Shown here: positions 1 through 7,900 of the stretch, piece by piece
Numbering within the stretch: the stretch's first letter is position 1
Layout of the letters: each line of letters starts with the position of its first letter
NCBI GenBank assembly: GCA_900769545.1
Contig: CAAGGZ010000144.1
Span: 1 to 9,669, forward strand
DNA: 9,669 bases
Direction of reading: 5' to 3'
From: Clostridia bacterium
Lineage (GTDB): Bacteria > Bacillota > Clostridia > Christensenellales > Borkfalkiaceae
The notes under the pieces: generated by a model
Told to the model about the DNA's origin: nothing
The model's database searches: none
The model's input: only the letters and a program-made list of their open reading frames with translations
Made by a program: the position numbers and the translations under genes

Positions 1-9
1 GAGAAAATT

Positions 10-1302
10 ATGCAAAATAAAGTGATTACAATTTCCATTATTGGCGTAGGCGCGCGCGGCGCGGAGGCTTACGGCAGATATATCTACGCCTTAAAGGATA
101 AATTTAAAATTGTCGCGCTTTGCGACATTAATGAATACCGACTTAAAAAATACGGTGAAGCCTATAATATTCCCGAATGTGAGTGTTACACGGAGGAAGA
201 AGAGTTCTTCAAGGAAAAACGCAGCGATATTCTTTTGATTGCAACTATGGACCAAATGCACGTTCGTCAGGCGGTGAAAGCGTTGGATTTAGGATATGAT
301 TTACTTTTGGAAAAACCTATTTCCGACAACGTCGAAGAATTGAGAATGTTGACGGCAAAGGCAAAAGAAAAAGACGCTATGGTTATGGTGTGCCACGTGC
401 TTCGATACAGTATTATGATCCATAAATTAAAGGAGCTGTTAGACCAAGGCGCAATCGGCAGACTGATTACGTTGGATCAAACGGAAAACGTAGGTTTTTG
501 GCATCAAGCGCATTCCTTCGTGCGAGGGAATTGGCGTAACCGTGAGGAAACAACGCCGATGATTATGCAAAAATGCTGTCACGACCTCGACCTTATCCAG
601 TATTTTATCGGCAGCCGTTGTAAATCGGTTGCTTCTATGGGAGATCTTTCCTATTTCAAAGCGGAAAACAAACCGGAAGGAGCGGCAGATAGATGTTTGG
701 ACTGTAAATATAAATCGACTTGCAAGTATAGCGCGTGCGAGATATATTTAGAGAATTGGAAAAAGGCTGGCAGACAGGAAACCATTCCGTATACGCTTAT
801 CACGGACGTATTACCCTTGACGGAAGAAGCCCTTATTACATCTTTGCGAGAGAGTAATTACGGCAGATGCGTGTTTGCCTGTGATAACAACGTAGTCGAT
901 AACCAAACGCTTATTATGCAGTTTGAAAACGGCGTAACGGCAACGTTAAAAATGATAGGTTTTACCGACCGTGGCGGCAGAGATTTTCGCTTGTTCGGTA
1001 CGGAGGGGGAAATCGAAATCATCGAGGAAGAGGATAGAATTGTGCTTCGTCGATATTTGGAAGAGCCCAAAACTTGGAAGATTAGCGAGTTGGTTGACGA
1101 GCTTGGCGGACAAGGCACAGGCAACCACGGCGGCAGCGACCATAGAATGATAGACAGCTTGTATCATATTTACACGACGGATAAAATGCAGGCAAGTTCT
1201 TCGATCGAGGCTTCGGTGGAAAGCCATTATATGGCGCTTGCGGCAGAAGACTCCCGATTGAACGGCGGCAAGCTGGTAGATATTGAAAAATATAGAGGAT
1301 AA
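10..1302 (+). CDS. Gfo/Idh/MocA-family NAD(P)-dependent oxidoreductase
   Basis: This 430-residue protein is predicted to be a cytoplasmic oxidoreductase that reduces or oxidises a sugar, sugar derivative or glycoside with a nicotinamide cofactor. The N-terminus carries a Rossmann dinucleotide-binding fingerprint, GVGARG at residues 12-17, after a hydrophobic beta strand. The family's EKP signature, with the usual catalytic lysine, is at residues 101-103 (K102). A second active-site segment contains K188 and the H191-D192-L193-D194 motif. An insert not found in most family members has four cysteines, C229, C232, C238 and C243, in a C-x2-C-x5-C-x4-C pattern that could bind a metal. The gene is followed 13 nt later by a fucosidase gene, which suggests co-transcription and work on a fucosylated substrate. 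Only nine bases precede the ATG and they contain no stop, so an upstream start cannot be excluded, although the Rossmann motif position fits this one. The exact substrate is unknown. Confidence 0.9.
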   Translation: MQNKVITISIIGVGARGAEAYGRYIYALKDKFKIVALCDINEYRLKKYGEAYNIPECECYTEEEEFFKEKRSDILLIATMDQMHVRQAVKALDLGYDLLLEKPISDNVEELRMLTAKAKEKDAMVMVCHVLRYSIMIHKLKELLDQGAIGRLITLDQTENVGFWHQAHSFVRGNWRNREETTPMIMQKCCHDLDLIQYFIGSRCKSVASMGDLSYFKAENKPEGAADRCLDCKYKSTCKYSACEIYLENWKKAGRQETIPYTLITDVLPLTEEALITSLRESNYGRCVFACDNNVVDNQTLIMQFENGVTATLKMIGFTDRGGRDFRLFGTEGEIEIIEEEDRIVLRRYLEEPKTWKISELVDELGGQGTGNHGGSDHRMIDSLYHIYTTDKMQASSSIEASVESHYMALAAEDSRLNGGKLVDIEKYRG

Positions 1303-1307
1303 GGAGG
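1302..1307 (+). promoter_or_regulatory. Ribosome binding site deciding the fucosidase start
   Basis: AGGAGG lies 8 nt before the ATG at 1316 and overlaps the last base of the upstream stop codon. It favours ATG 1316 over the in-frame TTG at 1283, which would overlap the upstream gene and add an 11-residue charged extension. Confidence 0.85.
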
Positions 1308-1315
1308 ATAAAATC

Positions 1316-2263
1316 ATGGCAAATAAGGAATGGTTTAAAGAAGCAAAATTCGGTATGATGGTGCATTTTGGGCTGTATTCGCTCCTTGCGGGAGAATGGA
1401 AAGGAAAGCGTATGGATATGATTGCCGAATGGGCGCAATCCTGTTTTCAAATCCCCATCAAGGAATATGAAAAGCTGATGGAAGCGTTTAATCCTATCTA
1501 TTTCAACGCCGACGAATGGTGCGATTTGGCAGTAGCGGCAGGTATGAAATATATCGTCGTAACCACCAAGCATCACGAGGGCTTTGCGTTGTTCGACTCC
1601 AAAGTGGACGATTATAACGTTATGCACACGCCTTTCGGTAGAGATATTATCAAAGAAATCTCCCTCGCTTGCAGAAAGAGAGGTCTCAAATTCGGTATTT
1701 ATTACTCTCAGGAGCTTGATTGGCATGAGGAGCACGGCGGCGGTTATACGGAAACGTTTGAAACCAACCAAGGCAAGCCTTGGACGAATTTCTGGGATTT
1801 CCCCAATACAGTAAAGAACTTTGAAATTTGTTTCCGCAAGAAAATCATTCCGCAGGTTACGGAGCTTTTGACGAATTACGGAGACATCGATCTGATTTGG
1901 TTTGATACGCCGCAGGATATTACGAAAGAACAATCGGTAGAGCTCTATAATCTTGTAAAAAAATATCAGCCCGATTGTATGATCAATTCCAGAATCGGCA
2001 ACGGTATGGGCGACTACGGCTCGTCGGGCGATAATGAAACAGACGCAGACAGCAACGGTATGTTGTTTGAAGTGCCTGCAACGCTCAACGATACGTGGGG
2101 GTATAAGGCATACGACCAAAATTGGAAGGACGCGGATACTGTTTTAAAGATTAAAGAGGATTTAAACAGCAGAGGCATCAACTATTTGTTGAACGTCGGA
2201 CCCGACCCTCTTGGCAGGATTCCTGCGCCCAGTATCGATATTTTAAAAGCGTTGAATAAATAA
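1316..2263 (+). CDS. Alpha-L-fucosidase, GH29 family, catalytic domain only
   Basis: This 315-residue protein is predicted to hydrolyse alpha-L-fucosidic bonds with retention of configuration. It starts almost directly with the family's N-terminal motif (WFKEAKFGMMVHFGLYS, H17). The substrate-binding HHEGF motif follows at residues 86-90. The strand ending in GDIDLIWFDTP places the expected nucleophile at D197. MINSRIG and a LFEVPATLNDTWGY segment (E252 to Y263) match the family pattern in which the conserved glutamate region precedes WGY. The closing LLNVGPDPLGRIP is the usual end of the GH29 barrel. Many GH29 enzymes have a secretion signal and a C-terminal beta-sandwich; this one has neither, so it probably acts in the cytoplasm on imported oligosaccharides. 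It lies 13 nt behind the oxidoreductase gene. The family assignment is firm; the linkage preference, and whether E252 is the acid/base, are not determined. Confidence 0.93.
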   Translation: MANKEWFKEAKFGMMVHFGLYSLLAGEWKGKRMDMIAEWAQSCFQIPIKEYEKLMEAFNPIYFNADEWCDLAVAAGMKYIVVTTKHHEGFALFDSKVDDYNVMHTPFGRDIIKEISLACRKRGLKFGIYYSQELDWHEEHGGGYTETFETNQGKPWTNFWDFPNTVKNFEICFRKKIIPQVTELLTNYGDIDLIWFDTPQDITKEQSVELYNLVKKYQPDCMINSRIGNGMGDYGSSGDNETDADSNGMLFEVPATLNDTWGYKAYDQNWKDADTVLKIKEDLNSRGINYLLNVGPDPLGRIPAPSIDILKALNK

Positions 2264-2268
2264 TAAAA

Positions 2269-2301
2269 CGAAAGGAGCTATACAACAAATAGCTCCTTTC
2301 G
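2269..2301 (+). terminator. Perfect 13-bp hairpin after the fucosidase gene
   Basis: The arms at 2269-2281 and 2289-2301 are perfectly complementary over 13 bp, with a 7-nt loop (ACAACAA). The stem begins 5 nt after the fucosidase stop codon. The downstream strand lacks a clean T run (CGTTAGCAATATTTTG follows), so it may be a weak intrinsic terminator or an mRNA 3'-end stabiliser. It separates the two-gene unit from the next gene, which has its own promoter. Confidence 0.6.
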
Positions 2302-2304
2302 CGT

Positions 2305-2337
2305 TAGCAATATTTTGAAAAAACATAGCAATTTAAC
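2305..2337 (+). promoter_or_regulatory. Possible AraC-type operator: TAGCAAT direct repeat, 21-bp spacing
   Basis: TAGCAAT occurs at 2305-2311 and again at 2326-2332, exactly 21 bp (two helical turns) apart. The repeat ends a few bases before the -35 element at 2340. AraC-family proteins often bind direct repeats with this phasing next to the -35 box. A third TAGCAAT lies at 4790-4796, upstream of the small peptide gene. The short length and A/T-rich setting mean chance is possible. Confidence 0.35.
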
Positions 2338-2339
2338 GG

Positions 2340-2368
2340 TTGAAATATAAATCGATAAGTTTTATAAT
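2340..2368 (+). promoter_or_regulatory. Sigma-A-type promoter for the cytoplasmic barrel gene
   Basis: A -35 element TTGAAA (2340-2345) and a perfect -10 element TATAAT (2363-2368) are separated by 17 bp. Transcription should start near 2375. This places the in-frame ATG at 2374 at or before the transcript start and supports translation from ATG 2404. Confidence 0.8.
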
Positions 2369-2403
2369 ATACAATGAAATTAAATACGTGTGAGGGAAGT
2401 TCG

Positions 2404-3612
2404 ATGGCGAAATTAAAGAAAATTGCCTATAAAATGCCGCCGCAGGAAAATTGGAATGCCTTCCGTGAGCCTGACCAGCGTAATGAAAACTATATCACAG
2501 ACGAGCATTACGCTCGCGTTGCAGAGGCAGGCTTTACGCACGGTATGGGCTTGTTGGAGCACGGCTTTGACATAGCGCTCCGCGCGTTGGAAATGGCGCA
2601 GAAGCACGGTTTGAAATACTACGTCCGCGATGAAATCAACTGGGCGGATATTTTGCATAAAGATTTTTATTATTTGAATGCGGAAAATTACAAAAAATAT
2701 GTAAAATACGACTCCTTTGCAGGGATATATATTCATGATGAACCCAATGCTGGCAAATATCCAAAGCTCGGCGAAATGGTGCAGGGCTATTACGACTTTT
2801 TCAAGGGCGTAGGCGAACCTCTTGTGAATTTACTCCCTACGTATGCTAACGATGTAGAACAGCTTGGCGCGGAAAATTATGAGGAATATATACGCAAATA
2901 TGTGCAAATCGTTCCCACAGACTACGTGATGTACGACCATTATCCGTTCCGTGTGAAAAACGATGGGGAATGCGTATTTAACTCAGATTATTTATACAAT
3001 ATCAGCATTGTTGCAACGCTTTGCAAAGAATATAATAAGGAGCTACGTACCTTCGTGCAAGCCTGCGAAGTTGACCACGTTTGCGGTGGGTTTACTTCTG
3101 AAATGTTATGGCTACAAATCCATACGTGCCTTGCCTACGGTTCGCGCGCGATTGCATATTATTACTATTGGGGCGGAATGACAGGGGAGAAAAACGGTTT
3201 GGTGGACGAATGCGGAAACCCTTTGCCTGTGTATTACGGTGCCAAAAAAATTCACGAACAAATCGCAAGCTATGAAGACGCTTTGATGGAATGCGTTTGG
3301 CGTGAAACTTTATATCTCAAGGGTAGTAAGTATCATCATAACGAAACGGAGTTTGCGCGCTTTGTATGCGCGAAAGACGCTCCCTTTTCTTCGGAGTACG
3401 ATATTATCGTCGGTGTATTGGATTACAAGGGGAGAAAAGCCTATTATGCGGTGAATTATGTGAATCCAAAACTGGAGCTTGAAAATAGGCTACGTTTCCG
3501 TTTAGAAGGGGAATATGACGTATATGCAAACGGAGAAAAAATATCGGTAAACGCAAACGGCGAAATCATCCTTGGGGTAGGCTGCGGAGCCTTCTTCTTA
3601 TCGAAAGTATAA
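2404..3612 (+). CDS. Cytoplasmic TIM-barrel glycoside-hydrolase-like protein
   Basis: The 402-residue product has no signal peptide. It looks like a (beta/alpha)8 glycoside hydrolase of the GH-A clan type, but I cannot assign a numbered family. Barrel landmarks are AGFT near the N-terminus, IHDEP with D112-E113 as candidate acid/base, VNLLPTY, MYDHYPF at residues 176-182, and QACE with E222 as a candidate nucleophile. An aromatic strand YYYYWGG follows at residues 252-258. A small C-terminal beta domain (about 320-402) contains AVNY (349-352) and ends in GAFFL (395-399). The chosen ATG has GAGGGA (2392-2397) 6 nt upstream and is consistent with the mapped promoter; ATG 2374 lies at the predicted transcript start. 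The whole protein resembles residues about 748-1200 of the giant secreted protein further downstream. Its own promoter makes it a single-gene unit. Substrate and activity are unknown. Confidence 0.8.
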   Translation: MAKLKKIAYKMPPQENWNAFREPDQRNENYITDEHYARVAEAGFTHGMGLLEHGFDIALRALEMAQKHGLKYYVRDEINWADILHKDFYYLNAENYKKYVKYDSFAGIYIHDEPNAGKYPKLGEMVQGYYDFFKGVGEPLVNLLPTYANDVEQLGAENYEEYIRKYVQIVPTDYVMYDHYPFRVKNDGECVFNSDYLYNISIVATLCKEYNKELRTFVQACEVDHVCGGFTSEMLWLQIHTCLAYGSRAIAYYYYWGGMTGEKNGLVDECGNPLPVYYGAKKIHEQIASYEDALMECVWRETLYLKGSKYHHNETEFARFVCAKDAPFSSEYDIIVGVLDYKGRKAYYAVNYVNPKLELENRLRFRLEGEYDVYANGEKISVNANGEIILGVGCGAFFLSKV

Positions 3613-3616
3613 TAGC

Positions 3617-3654
3617 AAAAAAAAGACGGAGCAATGTTATAGTTGCTCCGTTTT
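3617..3654. terminator. Bidirectional intrinsic terminator between convergent genes
   Basis: A perfect 9-bp stem (3626-3634 with 3643-3651) and 8-nt loop are flanked by eight A's on the left (3617-3624) and TTTT on the right. On the plus strand it ends the barrel gene. On the minus strand the run of eight U's makes a strong terminator for the AraC-type gene. The stem sits 13 nt after one stop codon and about 7 nt after the other. Confidence 0.85.
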
Positions 3655-3657
3655 GCT

Positions 3658-4530
3658 TTAAGTATTTTTCCGATATTGCAAAGGCGATAATCCTGTGAAT
3701 GCTTTAAAATTGTGGTTAAAAGAACTCACGCTTTCATAGCCAATATCTAACGAAATATCAAGCACCGATTTGTTTGTTGTTTGCAACAAACGCTTTGCAT
3801 ACGTCATTTTCAACTCGGTGAGGTATTCCACCAGAGTTTTTCCTAAATATTGCTTAAATATTCTCGATAAATGCGAGTAAGAATACGGCGTCATTGCCGC
3901 CAATTCTTTCGTGGATTTTTGAAAACATTCCGAATTGTACAACAAATGCAAAAACTCGTTTAACCATTCGGGGTAGTTGTTGCCAAGACGGGTTTTTTGA
4001 GAAAATAAATGCAACAGTAACTGGTGTACAATCAACAGAGAAAGCTTCTCGTACGTCTCTGTAGGAGTGGACTGCGCAAGAAGCGCCTGTTTGGTTATTA
4101 TCTCCAAAATATTGTTATCCAAAAAGAAATGTAAAGGACTTGACGTAGGAAGTGTATTAAATTCTTGCTTGTAAAGGTCGAAGAAAGCCGTTGCATACTC
4201 GGAGGAAAAGGTGAAATTGATACATTCGACGTCCGTGTCGTCTTTTACATAGGTTAAGCAGTGTGAGTCGGTAGGTCGAATCAAACAAGCGTATCCTCTC
4301 GAGCAATTCTCTTGATAATCGTTGATGGTATGCTGTAGCGTTCCTCGCAGTATGACGAAGATTTCCCAGTGGTCGTGCGTGTGCAGATAAGGGAAATCAA
4401 CGTTCAACCAATTAAAAGCAGCCTTAAGGTTTGGGTAAGGACAACTTGTACTTATACTTGCCTTTACAACTTTTCGCGCAGGCGAATAAATAGGTCTAAT
4501 TTGTGTAGTCATATTTATAGGATAATACAT
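3658..4530 (-). CDS. AraC-family transcriptional regulator with cupin sensor domain
   Basis: This 290-residue cytoplasmic regulator probably senses a sugar and controls the neighbouring carbohydrate genes. The N-terminal half holds an AraC-type cupin (about residues 48-115), with the metal- or ligand-binding style HTHDHWE at 50-56 and the PTDSH segment at 86-90. The C-terminal 95 residues hold two helix-turn-helix units: the first near 206-227 (TKELAAMTPYSYSHLSRIF), the second near 255-277. They are followed by the family signature SSFNHNFKAFTGLSPLQYR. It is transcribed away from the small-peptide and giant secreted genes and towards the barrel gene. Neither candidate start has a convincing ribosome binding site. 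A TTGACT/TATCCT promoter on the minus strand with 17-bp spacing would start transcription at or beside the second methionine (4512), so the true protein may be 284 residues and leaderless. The class is certain; the ligand and targets are inferred. Confidence 0.93.
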   Translation of the reverse strand: MYYPINMTTQIRPIYSPARKVVKASISTSCPYPNLKAAFNWLNVDFPYLHTHDHWEIFVILRGTLQHTINDYQENCSRGYACLIRPTDSHCLTYVKDDTDVECINFTFSSEYATAFFDLYKQEFNTLPTSSPLHFFLDNNILEIITKQALLAQSTPTETYEKLSLLIVHQLLLHLFSQKTRLGNNYPEWLNEFLHLLYNSECFQKSTKELAAMTPYSYSHLSRIFKQYLGKTLVEYLTELKMTYAKRLLQTTNKSVLDISLDIGYESVSSFNHNFKAFTGLSPLQYRKNT

Positions 4531-4547
4531 TTTTAATTTTTAGTCAA
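4519..4547 (-). promoter_or_regulatory. Candidate promoter of the AraC-type regulator
   Basis: Read on the minus strand, TTGACT (4547-4542) and TATCCT (4524-4519) are spaced 17 bp. The -35 matches 5 of 6 and the -10 matches 4 of 6 consensus bases. The expected transcript start falls at about 4512, exactly at the second in-frame ATG, which would give a leaderless message. A promoter further upstream in the A/T-rich region is the alternative. Confidence 0.4.
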
Positions 4548-4821
4548 GCAAAAGGGGCTTTTTTTGATAAAAAATCACAAACAAAGGGATTATTTTTAAG
4601 CAAAAAAGCATAAAATTACAAGTTTATGATAATCTACGACAAGAAATCGTATTTTTGCTGTGTTATGATTATATTAGAAAATAGGCGGTTTGTTTAAAAA
4701 AATAAATATTTGGGAAGATTTCGTTCGATAAATATGTATTAAACAGCGTGTATTCAACCGCTTTTATGCTATATGAATAAAAAAATATTTAGCAATAATA
4801 ATCTAAATTGGAGGAAGTAAC
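4531..4821. other. A/T-rich divergent intergenic region with regulatory sites
   Basis: This region separates the divergent regulator and small-peptide genes. It contains no coding sequence I can support. It holds the candidate minus-strand -35 element, a plus-strand extended -10 candidate (4661-4669), one TAGCAAT element at 4790-4796, and the small-peptide ribosome binding site GGAGG at 4810-4814. It is strongly A/T-rich with many A and T runs. Confidence 0.7.
4661..4669 (+). promoter_or_regulatory. Candidate extended -10 promoter for the peptide and giant gene
   Basis: TGTTATGAT combines a TGn extension with TATGAT (5 of 6 matches to TATAAT). No good -35 lies 16-18 bp upstream, which extended -10 promoters can tolerate. 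It would give a 5' leader of roughly 145 nt before the small peptide. TATGCT at 4765-4770 is a weaker alternative. Confidence 0.35.
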
Positions 4822-4941
4822 ATGAAAAGGTTTTACCAAGAATTGTTGATAGAAATTATCAGCATAGCAGAAGATGTCGTGACGGCTTCAACGGGTGGAG
4901 ACCCATTTGACGACAGCTACGAAGATTTTGGTGAAAATTAA
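4822..4941 (+). CDS. Small 39-residue peptide of unknown function
   Basis: The peptide begins MKRFYQELLIEIISIAEDVV, continues TASTGGDPFDDSYEDFGEN and then stops. The ribosome binding site GGAGG (4810-4814) lies 7 nt before the ATG. The stop codon lies 10 nt before the giant secreted gene and touches that gene's own AGGAGG, so the two are very likely co-transcribed and perhaps translationally coupled. The first half is amphipathic or hydrophobic, then EDVVTAS leads into an acidic, glycine-containing tail. The pattern Y-x5-EII-x4-EDVVTAS resembles short proteins common in gut Clostridia that are sometimes listed as putative RiPP-like precursors; I recall this as a general pattern and cannot verify it here. 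No modification enzyme or exporter lies in the window. A short leader peptide with a regulatory role is the other main possibility. It has no signal peptide and no convincing membrane span. Confidence 0.7.
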   Translation: MKRFYQELLIEIISIAEDVVTASTGGDPFDDSYEDFGEN

Positions 4942-4951
4942 GGAGGAATGT

Positions 4952-7900
4952 ATGAAAACGATGAAGAAATTTTGGATGATTTTCTGTTCGTTTGTGTTTG
5001 CGCTTGCGCTTGGCCTCGGCATTACGTTGAAACCCAACGTAACGGCAAAAGCCGCAACCTCAGCGGACGCAAATATCACGTACGCATGCGTTGAGTATTC
5101 CGCTAACGACGGTACGGGTGTGCCTACGACATACACGCTTGTCGCAGGCTTGACAACAAGCTCGGCATACGAAACGTTTGTGTATGTTAACGGCGAAAAA
5201 ACAATCGCAACGGTGAACTGGGGGAATTTTTACATTGACCACAGCACATTTGATTGCGAAGTAGGGGACACATTTTTAATGGAAATCCCCGCAGGTACAT
5301 ATTATCAAACGGACGCTTATATTGCAACGGACGTTAAGATGTTCCTTACGTTGACGAATAGTTATACCGACCCCAACTCTGGCGCGTATAATAAGCAAGG
5401 CATTTTTACGATAACGGACGCAAGTAATATTATCAGCGAAACGCCTTATGCTGTGCAATTAAACAGAGCAGATTGGGCGATGAACGCTTCCAATGCAAGC
5501 AATTTGTACCTGACGATTGTCGACCCCGATAACACCATCAAGAGCGGTGTTGCAACGGAAGACTGGGCGAATGGCGCGCAATATGCGCCCCTTGGGAATG
5601 CCGTTACGGTAAACGGTGTTTCGCTCAATAAAAAAATCCAAAAGGTTTATGCAGATCCTAGCCAAAATGCGTATATGCAGGTTGGTAACGTATCCAAGCC
5701 GGGTGACGTTTTGACGTTTGACGGTTGGTTCTACAATGCAACGCAGGGTGCGTTCCGCATAGAAAAAACCAGTTTCATTTACGACGGTAAATCGTGGGAT
5801 GAAGAGAATTCGGGTACGTATACTTTAGACGTTTCGACGACGTCGGACGCAAACCCTCAAAATGGTTTCTACCTTTCGATGGAAGCTAACCATATTCCCG
5901 TAAGTACGACGGATAGCGGTTGGACGTATTCGACGCGTCCTGTGGGTGCGAATTTCTACGGCTACTACAACAGCACGAGCACAGAAATTAAGTTTAGAAA
6001 GTTCTCCGTAACCGACTGGTACGTTGCTCTTAACGAATCGGGTATTGCGGCTGTCGCAGGAGATACGATTAGCTTTGGCGGTTGGTATGTTTGTACGGAT
6101 GCAAGCAGCGTACAGCATTTTATCAAGCTCGCTTCGGCGTCCTATCAATTTGACGGAACGAAGTGGATGAACATCACGCCCACAATTTCCGTATCGGTTG
6201 GGGGAGCTGAAATAGAAAATGATACGCTCTACGTTGCGCCCGGTCAGTCGGTTAGTGAAGTTACGGCAACGGCGTCTAACGGCAATACAGTAACGATGAA
6301 CTTCGGTGAATCGGTGAGCGGCGAAAGCTTTGTGCTTCGTAGCGGCGAAAGCACGTCCGATTATATTGCAACGTTCAGTGTAACGGATAGCAACGGGATG
6401 ATTTACAGAAAGACGATTGCAGTTCGCGTGGGTTTTGAAGATTTCGGTATGGAAAGCGGTGCGGCTGTACGCGTGAAGAACAATGAAGTGAACGGGCTTC
6501 GTTTCAGCGCAGAAATGTCGGTAGATACCTACAACCGCTTAGAGGCGCAGGGCGCAACTTTCGGTATGGTAATCGTACCTCGTGACTATATCACGGAAGG
6601 TTATGAATTAACGGCTGAAAACCTTTTCGGAAGCAATGCGAAATATTCTGCAACGGCAACGGCAGGTTCGACTCAAGCAGTTCGTAGAATGTTGCTTTTG
6701 GATAATTTGACTCCTTCCAACCGTGACGGCGACGGCAATTATGAAATTTACGGCGCGATTACGGATATTTTGACAAACAACCTTACTCGTGAATTTGTAG
6801 GCGTGGCTTACGTATGCGTAAACGGGGAATATATCGTAGCTTCCTATTACGGAAACGATATGGATAACAACGCGCGTTCCATTTATTACGTATCGCAAAA
6901 AGCAGTTGACGCCAACGACAATGCGAGTGCCGTACAAGAAAAATACATTGACGTGTACAACGCTTATGTAGAAAGCAAAGGTAAAACGTACAATGTATCT
7001 TATACGATAAATTATATCAAGACAAAGAAAGGCGTAACAGAAGTAGAAACGGAAACGTATAAAGGCGAATTGAACAGCACGGTGGAAATCGAAGCGAAAA
7101 ATTACGACGGTTTCTCGTTGACGTCTGGTGTTGCAGGGGTTGTGCTTAAGCTTTATGCAAATAAGGCAAACGTATTCGACTTCTATTATAAAGATACTTC
7201 TTTGCCTGATATGGACGTTACAGCGTGGCATCACCCTAAACTTGACGCGACGAACAATTATATGAACGACACGAATAAAGCGATTGCGGAAACAATGCGT
7301 GACGCAGGCTTTACGTCGGTTATGCTTAACGGTTCGCATACGGTTGGCGACTTGTATTTGAACAGCGCGGCGAACATCGAAGCGATGAAAAATATCATCA
7401 ATATGTATTGGACGTACGGCGGTATTACCACTTATGTGAGCGGTAAGAACGGAGGCGCAACGACGGAATACGTATCCTTAGAAGATTATGAAGCTTTAGA
7501 GAAAGCAATGGCTACCCTCTTGGAGTGCGAAGGCTTTGGCGGCTTCTTTGCTTGGGACGAACCTCTGCCCACGACGGCTTCGATGGAGAGAATTGCGGAA
7601 TACGCAGCATTCTTTGCCGATCTTTACGGCGACGAAGCGCTCTTTATGGTAAACTTGTTCCCTTCGTATTATGACGGTTGGTCTTCGGGGGACTATACCA
7701 GTTATGCTGATTATATCGAAGCATATTGCGAGATTGTATTGCCTTGTTTCGAAGACTATGGCACGAAATATCTCTCGATGGATAGCTATCCTGTTTATGC
7801 AGACGGTACTTTGGCTCAAACGTTTATGTACGATTTGGCAGTGTTGAAGCACTACGCATTGGAATACGACGCGCAGGCAAATGCAATCTTGCAGGGTTGC

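Noticed and set aside
1082..2119. Minus-strand open frame of 345 codons
   Set aside because: It lies opposite the oxidoreductase and the GH29 gene, whose motifs are unambiguous. Its own product is low in recognisable structure.
4549..4565. Small AAAAG-GGG-CTTTT hairpin followed by T's
   Set aside because: The stem is only 5 weak base pairs with a 3-nt loop, and no gene on the plus strand ends nearby.
4685..4761. Inverted 6-mers GCGGTT (4685-4690) and AACCGC (4756-4761)
   Set aside because: Six bases at 65-bp separation is expected by chance, and the flanks do not extend the match.
4948..5094. Alternative ATG at 4948 in another frame after the same AGGAGG
   Set aside because: It is only 1 nt from the ribosome binding site and gives a short frame without features. 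ATG 4952 has correct spacing and a signal peptide.
6608..7339. Minus-strand open frame of 243 codons
   Set aside because: It is opposite the open plus-strand frame; its Val/Ile/Arg/Phe/Cys-rich product has no domain signature.
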